Under the pieces are notes generated by a model. That model was not told the origin of the DNA. It worked only from the letters and a program-made list of their open reading frames with translations, and searched no databases. From Capitulum mitella (taxonomy: Eukaryota; Arthropoda; Thecostraca; Pollicipedomorpha; Pollicipedidae), in contig CP099840.1 in assembly GCA_030062745.1 (NCBI GenBank), positions 31,809,006 through 31,873,005 of the forward strand: a DNA stretch of 64,000 bases. The letters run 5' to 3'. A program made the position numbers and the translations under genes. Positions within the stretch are counted from its first letter, which is position 1; the number at the start of each line of letters is the position of its first letter. Of the stretch, positions 33,302 to 44,550 are shown one piece after another.

Positions 33302-33560
33302 CGGCCGGCCCGCGGCTCCGCGCGGTGCGAACAAACTCTAACTAGGTCAGCTAGGCATTGGCCTTAGGTTTTATCGGGCATGGCGAAAGCGCGGCCGGCG
33401 AACGCGGCGCGCGCGGCGAGGAACGGCGCGGTCTCACTTTCTTCGCGGGCGGCGCCGGGCGCTCGAGATGACTCACGCCGGCAGCGCGGGGCGCCCTCAG
33501 GACGATGTCTGCGCTGTCTGCCGCAGACGCCGGCGGACGGCAGCTGGCCATGTGTCCTGA
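33030..33560. other. CpG/GC-rich island with (CCG)n
   Basis: GC-rich sequence including a (CCG)n tract at about 33268-33300. No supported exon. Confidence 0.5.
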
Positions 33561-34108
33561 GCGGCCGGGGCGGCGGCCGGCTCGGTGTTCTGGGCAGCCG
33601 GGGCGGCGACCGGCCATGTGTTCTGGGCAGCCGGTCGTGAGTTCTGGGCGGCAGGGGCGGCGGCCGTCCTTAAATTCTGGGCGGCCGGGGCGACGGCCAG
33701 CCGTGTATTCTGGTCGGCCGGGGCGGCAGCCGGTCGGATGTCCTGGGAGGCCAGGGCGGCAGCCAGCCAGGTGTTCTAAGGCCGGGGCGGCAGCCGGCCG
33801 TGAGTTCTGAACGGCTGGGGTGTGTTCTGGGCGGCCGGCCGGGTGTTGTGGGCGGCCGGGGCGGCAGCCGGCCGGATGTCCTGGGCGGCCAGGGCGGCAG
33901 CCAGCCAGGTGTTCTAAGGCCGGGGCAGCAGTCGGCCGTGACTTATGAGCGGCCGGGGTAGCGGCCGTCGGTGTGTTCTGGGCGGCCGGCCGGATGTTGT
34001 GGGCGGCCGGGGTGGCGGCCGGCCGGGTGTTCTGGGCGGCCGGGGCGGCGGCCGGCCGGGTGTTCTGGGCGGCCGGGGCGGCAGCCGGCCTTGTGTTCTG
34101 GGCGGCCG
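33561..34108 (+). repeat. 33-bp minisatellite
   Basis: The cleanest units lie at 34000-34108: GGCCGGGGCGGCGGCCGGCC followed by GGGTGTTCTGGGC, 33 bp. Earlier units are diverged. A block of several units recurs about 138 bp apart (GGATGTCCTGGG at 33736 and 33874), so the array grew by block duplication. One frame gives an 11-residue repeat of the PGRRPAGCSGR type, which I regard as non-coding. Confidence 0.85.
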
Positions 34109-34196
34109 TTCAGCGGCTGCGCGGCTGTTCCCAGTTCCGCGCGCTGCAACACCCGCGATGGCGTTTCTAACTCCTGTGTTTCTCTGGCTGTTTCAG

Positions 34197-34237
34197 GGAG
34201 ATATCGACGGAGGATACGACTTTTAAGATACCGTCAG
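34197..34237 (+). CDS. Candidate 41-nt exon
   Basis: The acceptor TGTTTCTCTGGCTGTTTCAG (AG at 34195-34196) and the donor CGTCAG|GTAAGC (GT at 34238-34239) are both close to consensus. Two frames are open; the more protein-like reads EISTEDTTFKIPS. Neither open frame continues open through the next candidate exon (34499), so this may be an untranslated or alternative exon, or one of the pair is not real. The family is unknown. Confidence 0.4.
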
Positions 34238-34498
34238 GTAAGCGGCAAGAGCGGCCACGGCAGCGTCACGGAGCCTGGCGAGCCGTCACAGCTCACTCGC
34301 CAAACGCGGCCTTTGCTTTCCGGCCGTCGGGCCGGCGGCTTTATTACGTCGCTGGCGCCCGGCCCGCCGCCGCAGCCGGCGCGGGGCGGGACGGGAGAAA
34401 CGCGTACTGCGGGCTCTGACCGCCGCGGTCCGATACGTCGGTTTTCTCGGTACGGTCGCCCGTGACTCACCCCTTGACTCAATGCCGCCCCCGCACAG

Positions 34499-34611
34499 GC
34501 GCCAACGCCTGCTTTCCACAGACGCACCTGCGCTGCCTGAGACTTGTGTGGAACCTAGTGAAATCGTCAAGGTGTCGCTGATACACTCAGATCGTCATGC
34601 TTGCCGTTCAG
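34499..34611 (+). CDS. Candidate 113-nt exon
   Basis: The acceptor GCCGCCCCCGCACAG (AG at 34497-34498) and the donor CGTTCAG|GTAACC bound 113 bases with a single fully open frame. It includes ALPETCVEPSEIVKVSLIHS and ends DRHACRS. Not recognised. It lies 261 bases after the 41-nt candidate on the same strand, but the phases do not connect in open frames. A third acceptor (TACTTTATATCAACAG, AG near 34727) follows downstream. Confidence 0.38.
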
Positions 34612-35149
34612 GTAACCGGCGACACCGAAAGCCATCGAACTCACCGTCTCTCAGTTTATGCATTTCCCACAAAACGCTAGTTTATTGGCAGCCCCTCTTA
34701 TCTGTTCTCGTACTTTATATCAACAGAGTTGGCTACTCGAGCGATTCTGATCCTCCCTTGTTTTGTAATCATGCCGTTTTACGATAGTTTTTCGGGGGTT
34801 TCTGGATGTTTTTGACTACACTATTTGACTCTGGATGTTTTACAACACCCCGATCACGCAGCTTTTTTCTTGGGATGTTAGTCCAAGGCAGGGATGGAAC
34901 CAGCATTCTGCCGGGGCGCTTTTTAGGGGCGCTAAAACGTTTTTGTGGGGACGCCAAAATCGCACCGAAAGGCCGCCAAAATCGCGCCAGAAGGACGCTG
35001 AACTCGATCGCAATAATGCTTAAAACACGCGAGACGTTTAATTGCGTATGACGGACGGCGTCAAAACGACACACGAGGCGCTTTGACTCGCACGGACTTC
35101 AGTATTACGTATTTATAGTATTTGAGATTTCAGTATTACATATGGACAT
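34612..35149. other. Non-coding, nothing recognised
   Basis: Contains scattered GGGCGC and GCGCC motifs related to the repeat field that follows. No exon supported. Confidence 0.4.
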
Positions 35150-36470
35150 TTTGTGTTATATATGTGCTACATTATGGCCGCTGCCTCAATATTACAATGG
35201 CGCCTTGTTAACAGAAGAACGCCCGTGTCCTTTCGCTAGAGTGAGCAATGCCACGTGTGCGCTCTTAAGTGATGGAGCGCCTTTGTGTCAACGGACAAAG
35301 TTCGCCCCTGAAAAGTCGGATCAAGCACCAGTATGAGCGTAAGGTCGCTGTGCATGTTTTGTCGCAAGGGAATCATTCTAGCCAAGGGGTGCCTGTTAGT
35401 AAAACGTTGCTGCCTCTTCGATGTTTCGCCGGGATGCCTTTGTGTTTAGGGACGCCTCTTGAATGACAGGAAGCCCATACCCCATCACAGGGGCACCTTT
35501 CTGGTGTCACAGAGGCGTCTTTCGAACGACAGGGCAACCATGTTCTGTCGCAGGGCGGCTCCTTAGTGTCTCAGGGGTGTATTTTGATCGACAGATTGAC
35601 CACAAACTATCGCAGTGGCGCACTCTAAATCCAGCATGGACCTTTTGAACATCAGGGAGCCCATGCTCCCATCACTGAGGCGCGTCCTTGCCGTCACAGT
35701 GCCGCTCTTTTACAAACAGGGCGCCCATGCACCATCGCAGAGGTGTCTTTCTGGTGTCACAGGAGTGCCCTCTGAAGGAAAGGGCACCCATAGACCATTC
35801 GAGAGATATGCCATTGGTGTCAAAAAGACGCATTTTAAATAGCGGGGCACCAATACTCCATCACAGGGGCGCATTCTTGGCACCCTAAAGTGGTGCCTTT
35901 TGAGCAACAAAGATGCATACGTTACAATCTGGATGCTTTTTCAGTGGCCACAGGGGTGCCCTTTCAAATACTTGACCACCATGATTGTTCGCCTTTGAAT
36001 ACTACGCCATCGAAGGGACGCCTTTTGAATGCTAAGCCATCGAAGGGCATAGCAAGCCTTTGTGTCACACGGACATCATACTTGCGAAAAGACCATCCAT
36101 GTGCTGTAACGTGGGCGCCTCCTCGATGTCTTAGCTGGGTGCCCTTTTCAGGGCGCCATGCCCCATCACAGGGACGCCTCCTTTGTGTCACAGGGGCGCC
36201 TTCTCAACGCTAGGGCGCCCCCGCACCATCACAAGGGCGCTTCGGTGTCCTTTGTGTCCTGTCTGTGTCACGTAACTCGGTATTAACGACGCCTTTTTAA
36301 GGACATGAGCTGAACTGAAGACAACAACTAAGCTCTACAGACACGAGCACAGAGCTATATGATGGCCGATTCCTCATTGTTGCAGGAGGTTGTTTTTAAT
36401 ATAAGGACGCCCATGTCCTAGCACAAGGGTGAACGATGCTACATATGCGCTCTTTAATGATATGGTGCAT
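35150..36470. repeat. Degenerate GGGCGCC/CACAGGGGC repeat field with flanking direct repeat
   Basis: The motif CATCACAGGGGCGCCTTT... GGTGTCACAGGGGCGCC... GAACGACAGGGCGCCCATG recurs in decayed form at intervals of roughly 30-75 bases. The first about 130 bases (35150-35280) and the last about 135 (36335-36470) are diverged direct repeats of each other: ATGGCCG, then GACGCCC(A/G)TGTCCT, then TGCGCTCTT. They lie about 1.19 kb apart. This may be an old tandem repeat or a decayed element with terminal direct repeats. Confidence 0.5.
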
Positions 36471-37935
36471 TCTGTCCAGGTCAATATTCGTTCGTTAATG
36501 ACCGCCATGGTTTTATCTGCCGTCGGTGGCAAACTGTTTCACATTGTGCGCCCTCACCTCGGCGGGTAAGGGTGCAAATTGCGAAGGAGGGGGGGGGGGC
36601 GAAAGGCACTGCCCTCCCCTTGGAATCCAAGAAGGTGGCCGCCCCCTCCCCCTCCCTTGATCCGTCCGTTGTCCAGGGTATACGTTGATCACAATGACCA
36701 CGCGCTATTGACCTTTCTCATTTCGTTACCGCATTTTGCGGCCGATTCTCCCATCTCGGCTGTTCTTGATCTTGATCTTGCCTAAAGGGCGACCACGAAC
36801 TACCGACTGTGGGCGGCCACAAACCTTTGACCTCAATCCGGGATGAAACAGGTTTAGTTGTCAGGCGTCCCAGCAGCGGCTAAGTGGGCCGAGTGCCGCT
36901 CAGCAGTCCTCTAATGGTTATTGCCGTCCAAACCTTGGCCAACGAAACCTGCTCTCCAGAAGGGCTGATCTGCACCATAAAACGATGTGTAACAATCCAC
37001 ACTTTGCTCGGACAACGTGGCATTGTGCGTGCGGAATGCTAACGGACCAGGGAGATCTGCAAAACAGCTGAATCGCATTCTCACGCCACGGGACACGCAG
37101 GGCCGACTGTTTTTGTTGTCGGTCAATTCTCGGGCTGTCACCGCAAGTGACGTTCTGCTAACGGTGTAATCAGCATTCGGATTGGTGACTCCGTGCAGAG
37201 TGCTTGAGGTGCCGCCTTGGTCTTGAGCCGAGGGTCGGTCGCGGAGAAGAGGCGGTTCTCGGATGAGATCGGCTCAGAATGGTGGAGTTCGGTCTGCGAC
37301 GAATGCGAGATCAAATGGGAAACCGTCTTAGCCTCGCGCAGGGCTGGAACTTAGTACGGCGTGTGACGCAATGCTGGGCTCTGGGAGAGGTTGATGATTT
37401 GTCTGATCAAAACGAAAAACTCTAAATGCAGAATTGCCGCTGACCTAACGATGACCTGAATGTGCATTCATGGGTAACTTTTTAGGCTGTATGCCTGCTA
37501 CGCCAAGACTAAGTCGAATTTTGTTTCTGCGGGATGTCTGCATTCTGCGCAAAGCGATTCTCCGTGAACGTACTAATAATGCATTCCCATAAACACTCTC
37601 TCAATCTGAATTGTCATTTTGACGCCTGACGCGACATAAGCGTGCACAAGCTCAGCCTCGGGGTTTCGTGCCCCTGGCGACTGCCGGCGCCGCAGAAGGA
37701 AGGGTGTCCGACTTCGCAGGGCGGCCACAGCCTTGCACAAACCTTGAAGCAAGCTCTTTTTGCTGCGGAATCCGCGGTCAGCCCACTGGTAAATAGCAGG
37801 CCTTCCTGATCACTCATCACGAGAGGTGATTTTCCGACTACCAAGGCCGGGCACTTGGCCTAAATGTCAGTTCCTGATGTGTCCTCATGCAATGACAAAA
37901 ACGCCTTGTCTCTTTTTGCCCTTTGTTGACTGCAG
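36471..37935. other. Non-coding, nothing recognised
   Basis: Holds a G-run at 36588-36599. A minus-strand donor-like CGAG|GTGAGG lies near 36558 without a recognisable exon. The region before 37826 shows no domain. Confidence 0.4.
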
Positions 37936-38131
37936 CAATCGTAAAGATGATGTTGTGTGCCGTCTGGCAGTTATTAAACGCAGTGTAAAGGATGCCAGCA
38001 GTTGTTATCAAGAGTTGGCCATTTCCTTTAAATCGCCCTCTTCCTCTTCAGCGTTTTTATCAACACATCATCGGGGAATTTCAAAAATCCCTCGCAAGGC
38101 CCTCGAACGACAACAGCCTTCTCGGAGATGA
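37936..38131 (+). CDS. Candidate terminal exon, unknown protein
   Basis: The acceptor CTTTTTGCCCTTTGTTGACTGCAG (AG at 37934-37935) precedes a frame that reads NRKDDVVCRLAVIKRSVKD, then ASSCYQELAISFKSPSSSS and further serine/basic sequence, to TGA at 38129-38131. That is 64 codons in DNA of ordinary composition. No family recognised and no upstream exon located, so this is only a lead. Confidence 0.22.
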
Positions 38132-38689
38132 CGGAACTGTTTGCGTTACAGGATAACGGATGTGTCAATGTCATTTAGAGAGGTGGCTGCACAACCTTGC
38201 GTGCATTCCCTGGTGGACACACAAACGCCATCGGTCGTCCATTCGTGACAGGTTCTTGGACCGAAGAAAAATGTGGTGTGCATGTTCATCTTTCTATTTT
38301 ATGTATCCACGCACCGTCATTGACCTTTTGTTAAAATCATCATGTGGTAATGGGGCTTCCTGCCCGCTCCCTTCCGTCGTCTGTGCGGTCTCGTCCTGTA
38401 CAGCATACCATGGATAAATGGTATGCTGATATGATACCATACCAGCATACCAACTCCCTACATGGATAAACTCCTCTCCTACTGGTGTGTTAAAGAAAAC
38501 GTTGTTCTTTACCTGCATGGTGATCCGGACGCGATGGCTCAGCCTAGTGCAGCCGTCAACGAGGTGACCATTGTTGTTAGAAGAAACTGCCTAGGAACAG
38601 AATATTTACTCTCAGGACATTGAGCGTGGAGACTCCCCGACGTGTCTGCGGGCGTGCTATGGTTTTTCGACATTCCGCGGGAACGCAGA
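38132..38689. other. Non-coding, with a short hairpin
   Basis: CAGCATACCAT (38401-38411) and ATGGTATGCTG (38418-38428) form a perfect 11-bp stem with a 6-base loop, and GATACCATACCAGCATACCA follows. No gene seen. Confidence 0.5.
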
Positions 38690-39620
38690 CCCCGGCAATA
38701 GAAAACAGTTCGCAGGCGGCGCGACGGGAGGCGTCGACTCGTCAGCCAGTGCCGCGCCGCGGCTCTCACAGCTACCGGCCGACCGCCAGACGGCCGGTTC
38801 CCCTCGGCCAGGGCGGCACCGCGGTACCGGGGCGCCCCAGGGGCGGTCAGCAGACAGCCGGCGGGCAGACGCTCTCCGCCCGTCAGCCGACCGCCGCCAT
38901 TTGCATACGTCACGGCGGCGGCCGCCGCAGCTGCCGGCCGCCGCCGCGGCCAATCCATCTGGCCGGACGCACCGCTCACGGCCGCAAATCAATGGGCAGA
39001 GGACAGCATCTAAATACGAGTCACGCTCGGCCCGGCGCGCCGCCCCGTCACCTTGGACTGCGCGGGCGCGCGCACCGTCAGGACGCACTTCAAAGGAGAC
39101 CAATTACATCTGGCTTCTGCACTATTTAGCTGTCAGTCATTAGCCTGCATTAAGCGAGCGGGTCGATTTTTCACCCGCGTGTAATTGCCGACGCTGAATG
39201 GCCGGTTCGGGAAACAAATTAGATCCTTGCCCGCCCCTGGCGCCGGCCGGGATCGATGCACAATCACAAAACGAAGCAAATAAATCAAACCGACCCTGCC
39301 GGCCGCGCCCGAGCGCGCGCCGAAATGGGTCACACTCGGCCGCGTCGGCGGACAGTCGAAACAAAAGACAGCTGACGCTTTCCGCGAATGCGAGTCCCGC
39401 GACAATGCGACGCCCGCGCGGGTGTGTCATCCGCTCCCGCCTCCTACCCTCTCTCCCGCACTCTGCATGCGCCGCTCGTCCCTCTTCTCGCTTTGGCCTG
39501 CCGTTGGTTTCCCGCTGCCGTGACGGCGACGGACGAGGGAAGCCATGGCAGTCAGAGCAGCCCAGGGCGAGGGGACGATGGATCGGGCAGCATCCGCCAA
39601 CTGACCCGCCCGTAAGAAGC
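38690..39620. other. CpG/GC-rich island
   Basis: GC-rich block with frames open on both strands (38620-39129 plus, 38539-39103 minus). No splice-bounded exon seen. Confidence 0.5.
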
Positions 39621-40866
39621 CGTATATATGCAGAAATGAATCGATTGGTATAGTTTTGGCTCCTACATGCAATTTGCTAGGCTGTGGCAAACGTGCATAT
39701 GACCCCTTGATCCTTGGGACGTATGAAATTCAGTGCGACTATGAAACACAGGCTGCGCCATTGTTTCGCTGAGGAGTCATTTTTCAGGCTCACTGCATGA
39801 GAGTAAAATGATAAACAACACCCGATCGAACGGAACAGTCACGCCCTTCTTGAAATGTACCGCGCTTCCGATAAAAAACACAGTGATAAATGAAACAAGT
39901 TCTTGTTTCTTCCAACGATCTAATAGGGATGCATGATGCTCCACATCCTACTGATCTCTTGATAAGAACGTAATCAGGATTTTCCCACAGCGCTAGCCAC
40001 TTGAATGACGAGGTCAGAGTCCACTAGTCGATGGCTGCCTCTGGTGCACGTCATCTCTCCTCGGTCGCGTCTGTCCAGTTCGTTCCGTACTAATTCATAG
40101 GACAAAATGTGTCGCTGTTATTCTCTCATCTCTCTGTACTTGTCTGTTGTCGATTTTGAGCGCATGCGATTGCTGTGTGTGGTTATTATTCCTTAATTCG
40201 GACTCTACCATTTATTTTGTGTCATAACAGCCCATGTTCAGTAAAGATGTAACTGGGTGTTACTATAACGGGCCGTCGTCATTGTGGCACATTCATTCAT
40301 TTCAAACCGTAAAATAGAACATTCCTGGGCTTGAGGCTATCGGCGACAGCATCAAGATTGTAATCCGTTGCGCAGTCAGCTTTCCAACTGGCCAAAATTT
40401 GCGCTGAACATCAATGACCTCATGCGAACCGTGACAATCTCATTGTAAACATCTTTCAAAACTGTCGCTGGGATTGGCGCCTGCCTCTTTGTCGAAGACA
40501 GCGCCTCGCTGCCTTATCAACCGTCGCGAATTCCGTGGCATTTCGGTGGTCATCTAACGAGCGTCTGTGTCCCTAGGCCTTCTGTCAGAACATCCAGGCG
40601 ACGGGAGTGGTAAGGGCCTCAAAGACCGCCCTTCCGACGCACGCTGGTCACCCGACGCTCCCTTCAGCCTTCAACCCTTCATCTGACGGCATTTCCATCA
40701 GAATTCCAGCGGCGGCTCGCGCTAACAGCGCAGTGTGTGACCTTCGGCGACCGGATTTGATGCGCTCCATGAAAACGTCGGAAACCGGAAAGCTTTCAAA
40801 AAATATTCTGTCGGCCCATGTGGCCTTTCACGGGCTCGTGAAAGAGAGGAGGCGACAGTTTTTCAG
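39621..40866. other. Non-coding, nothing recognised
   Basis: Moderate-GC DNA, short open frames only. Confidence 0.5.
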
Positions 40867-40939
40867 AAAATCGTGGATCTGTTTGACGAAGAATTTACCG
40901 TTGATCGGAATCCATCCAGCGCCGAAAGGGCTGTGAAGG
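40867..40939 (+). CDS. Weak candidate exon (KIVDLFDEEF...)
   Basis: A weak acceptor (CAGTTTTTCAG, AG at 40865-40866) is followed by a frame reading KIVDLFDEEFTVDRNPSSAE then RAVKG. A weak donor AAGG|GTGACC lies after 40939, and the frame itself stays open to 41205. The composition is protein-like but the splice signals are poor, and a minus-strand frame also spans the region. Unidentified. Confidence 0.18.
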
Positions 40940-41597
40940 GTGACCGGCGATTTCCCACGGGCATCCCCTCGCACCTTCACTGCATCCCAATAAAAACTGA
41001 CCCCATTTCCCGGAGGGGGCCGCTTGTCCCTCAGTCCGGCATTCCACTGTCGTTGCGTAAGGCTGTCTCCAATCGGGGTAACCGTCCGCATTCGCCCACG
41101 GATGGACTCTGCCCGCTCCTGCGCCTATTCGGGACACGCACGGTCCGGCGGTCACGTGACTCGCGCCGCGGTCGCCGTATGTGCGCAAGGCTGCGACCCA
41201 TTTAGCGGGCATTGACGGCGGCGCGTCGGCCGAACACCTGATGCACGCAAATGCGTGGCGTGCTCCCCTCTCCCCCCCCCCAGACGCGCAGCGATTACGA
41301 CGTGCGCGCGCGCGAACAAACAGCCCAGGGGCAGGTCCTTGGCGCGGCTGGCCAGGGCCAGTCCGGCCGACCATCATAACAATACGGCGCTGCATGATGG
41401 ACACGAGGAAGTGGCCAACAACAGACGCCGAACTCCGCCTGTTTACGGCGCGGCGCGCGCCGGCGGCGGTAAGGCCGCGCTGCAGCGGCCGGCGCGCAGG
41501 CCCCGGCGCACCCGAAACCGTTAATCGGCGGGCGCGACAAGGCGCCGGCGCACGGCGCATCGCGGCCGAGTCGGGCGGCGAGTTCTGTCCTCCGGCC
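40940..41597. other. GC-rich stretch, no supported exon
   Basis: Frames are open on both strands. A C9 run lies near 41272. Nothing recognised. Confidence 0.4.
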
Positions 41598-41913
41598 GCG
41601 CGAACTACCGCCATCTGACCGTGCGGAGTTCCGCCATCAGGTCGCGCGGAGTTCCGCTATCAGACAGCGCGGAGTTCCGCCATCAGGTCGCGCGGAGTTC
41701 CGCCATCAGGTCGCGCGGAGTTCCGCTATCAGACAGCGCGGAGTTCCGCCATCAGGTCGCGCGGAGTTCCGCTATCAGACAGCGCGGAGTTCCACCACCA
41801 TACCACGCGAAGTTCCGCCGTCAGGCAGCGCGGAATACCGCCATCCAGCTGCACGAAGTTCCGCCATCAGACAGCGCGGAATACCGCCGTCCGACCGTAG
41901 GAATTCCGTCATG
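41598..41913 (+). repeat. 23-bp minisatellite, about 14 units
   Basis: Units alternate between two types, CGCGGAGTTCCGCCATCAGGT+CG and CGCGGAGTTCCGCTATCAGAC+AG, both 23 bp, decaying after about 41790. Because 23 is not a multiple of 3, one strand reads through in a 23-residue protein repeat that I consider artificial. Each unit contains the near-palindrome GCGGAGTTCCGC. Confidence 0.92.
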
Positions 41914-43289
41914 GCGCCGGCCGTCAGTCGACGTTCAGTGGTTTTCGTTGAGGTGACAGATGCTGTGGACAAACGGGTAGTATCGTTCGACCATAGGTCA
42001 TGTCAGGAACGAGAGCATGATTAGATTAACGTACTCAAGGCGTGCCGAAACGCACGCATACGCGTTATAATCGTAACTGGGAAACTTTGAAGCATGTGGT
42101 AAAACAGTAACAGAGAAACAAAGGACGTTAAATCATGCAAAACATGGCACTGATATGATTTTCGATTGCTGATGTCAAACGAAAATCTGGAGCAAAAGCT
42201 CTTTGAGGTTTAATGCTGAATTAACGACGCGGATTTTCACTTGTGAAGTCTGTCATACGTAATGCACCAAGATTTGTAACTCAGTGCTTGGTAACCTTAA
42301 AAATGGGCGTGGTCGTGTTTTTGACGCAAATAAGGTAGCATGAGTGTAGATGCACGAAAGTCCTGCTGGGTGTTCTTTAGCACGCATACTTTCGGCGACT
42401 TTCGGTCGTTTGTCTTTTCATGTTTTCGTAAAACCAAATGTTTTGTTTAACGGCAGCGTCGTTAAACGCGTTCTGGTGTATTCCGCCGACTGCTGTCGGC
42501 GAACGTCGCGGAATTTTGGTAATTTTGGGCGTCGTCTCGCATAGTTGTATTCGGATGGAAACTACGGCCTTCCATCTTGGAAAGTCACCTGTGACATGGA
42601 TCCATTTTACCACACATTTCCAGACTGTTGTCTCAGGCGCAGATAACTTCCACCCTGTGTACATAAGCTGATCTGAGGGCTTTGAGTCCGTCGAGCGCAT
42701 AACCCTGGGTGACTGGGGCGCTAAGCCAATAATTCGCCCCCGGTGCCGGTGTTAGGGAGCGCTTTGCCTCCTCCAGCACTGACGCGGTCAATGTTGTGAA
42801 CCCTGGATGGGCGCAGCAATTCGTGAACCGTTCACCGCGATGATTGGATCAACCGCTGAACGATTATATGTCAGATTAATCCCATTGTCAGTTTCGTCAT
42901 CGTGACGCTGGACGGACTCGTGGACATATTTCAAAACTAAAAGCTGAAAGTCGTAAAGAGGCAGTTCGCGGCCGCTGCAGTCCGACCACGACTCTCGCGC
43001 CGGATTTTCTCTGTTGGCATGGGATTCTGTCTATATTTGCTGCGAACTGGAGTTAGACTTCAAGCAAGGCACACTACTATCGATGCTTTGGGCTCAGTTT
43101 ACACGAAAATATGTAAACACGCTGAACTGCCTTCAAAAAGTTGGCGCCATGATGCTTAAACCATTGAACGGTACCAAAAGTCGTGCTGAACTTGTTTTTG
43201 AAACGCGCTAACACTGTGAGGCTAAATGCACTTCTCCCACAAGGCCGAGCGCCATTTTCTTTGCTGCGACTGCCTGATGCAGGATTTTT
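41914..43289. other. Non-coding, nothing recognised
   Basis: Moderate-GC sequence without a supported exon on either strand. Confidence 0.5.
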
Positions 43290-44550
43290 CCGCGATGCGT
43301 GCTTCGCTGCCGGGTGTGGCCGTCGCTGCCCGCGCGCGCCGCGTTTGTCGTCAGACGCCGTCAGGTGCCGCCGCGAAGTGGGCCGGGGAGCGGCCGGGCC
43401 GCCGCGCCGCCCCGTTCGATCGGACCTTCGCGGAACGGCCGAGACTCGGCCCGGCCGGCCGCTGCAGGAAGCGTGCCGCCGGTTCAACGGCCGGCGGCCG
43501 GTGGCCGGCGGCCCCTGTTGGCCCACATGCGGCCGCCTGCAGCCCCCTTCACCGGCGCCGACTCCGGGAAGGCGGCCACCGCCGGCCGGCGCGGTGACCG
43601 CAATCCGTCGCCGTCGACGGCACCCTCCGCCGCCGCCCTGCCGGAGCAACGACCTGCCTCAACGCGATCAATAGCGCTCGCACTTCCTGGTCGCGAGTTT
43701 AGGGTCGGCGCGCATCTGAGCATCGATTTCCGACGCGGAGGGCGGCCGCCGGCGGTCGGGGTCCCAGGGCCCCGCGTCGCGAGGACGGCGGCCGCGACGC
43801 CTCCAGGAAGCCGGCCTGGCCTCTGAGGACGCCGCGGGGCGGGCGGCATGAATTAATCATCGGGCCGCCGGGCCGAGTCGGCGGATGCTGAGCCGCGGTG
43901 CACCGGCCGCACGTTCTCCGCGTGACCCGCCCTGCTCCCTGCGCTCTGCATAATCGCGCTGCGCTGTCGGCCCTGCCGGAGAGCGCTGCGCCGACTGCAG
44001 GCGCCTCTCGTGCGCCGGCAGATCTCTGCCGCCTGCAGACGCGCTGCCCGGCAGAGCGGCGCGGCTCGCGCCCACAGGCGGCGGAGCGTTTCGCGCCCCG
44101 CGCTCGACGTTTGCAGCGACAGGTCGGGCGACCGTTACGTACATAAATGGCGGTGTTCACAGCGGGCTGTGCACGCCCTCCTCCCCCCGCCGCCCGCTCG
44201 CAGTCGGGGGGGGGAGGCAGGGTGCAGTGACCGCGGCAGCCACATGTGGAACACCGGAAGGCCAGCGAGGGGCCGCGATGGTGCCCTATTTAGCGGTGGG
44301 CCTCTGCGCGCTGCGTGCGCTATCTCCAGCGCGCACGCATCTGACCGATAATGACACTGCCCCCGATGTGCGCCGCCACGTGTCGTCAGAATGCGCCCCG
44401 GTGCCAGGGGCGGAGCCAAGGGCGTCTCCCGATGGGACGTGCACGGGCCACGCAGCCAGGCATCCGTCCGGCTGAGCCTGGTCGACCCGCAGCAGGTCGG
44501 CGAGCGTCTCGCCTCGCCGTGCGGGCTCGAACCGAATGAATATAGCTTTG
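43290..44550. other. CpG/GC-rich island
   Basis: Dense CG with open frames in most frames of both strands. G8 run near 44205. No convincing first exon seen. Confidence 0.5.

Noticed and set aside
41598-41913. CRISPR-like regular repeat
   Set aside because: Units are directly adjacent with no unique spacers, and the context is animal-like. It is a minisatellite.
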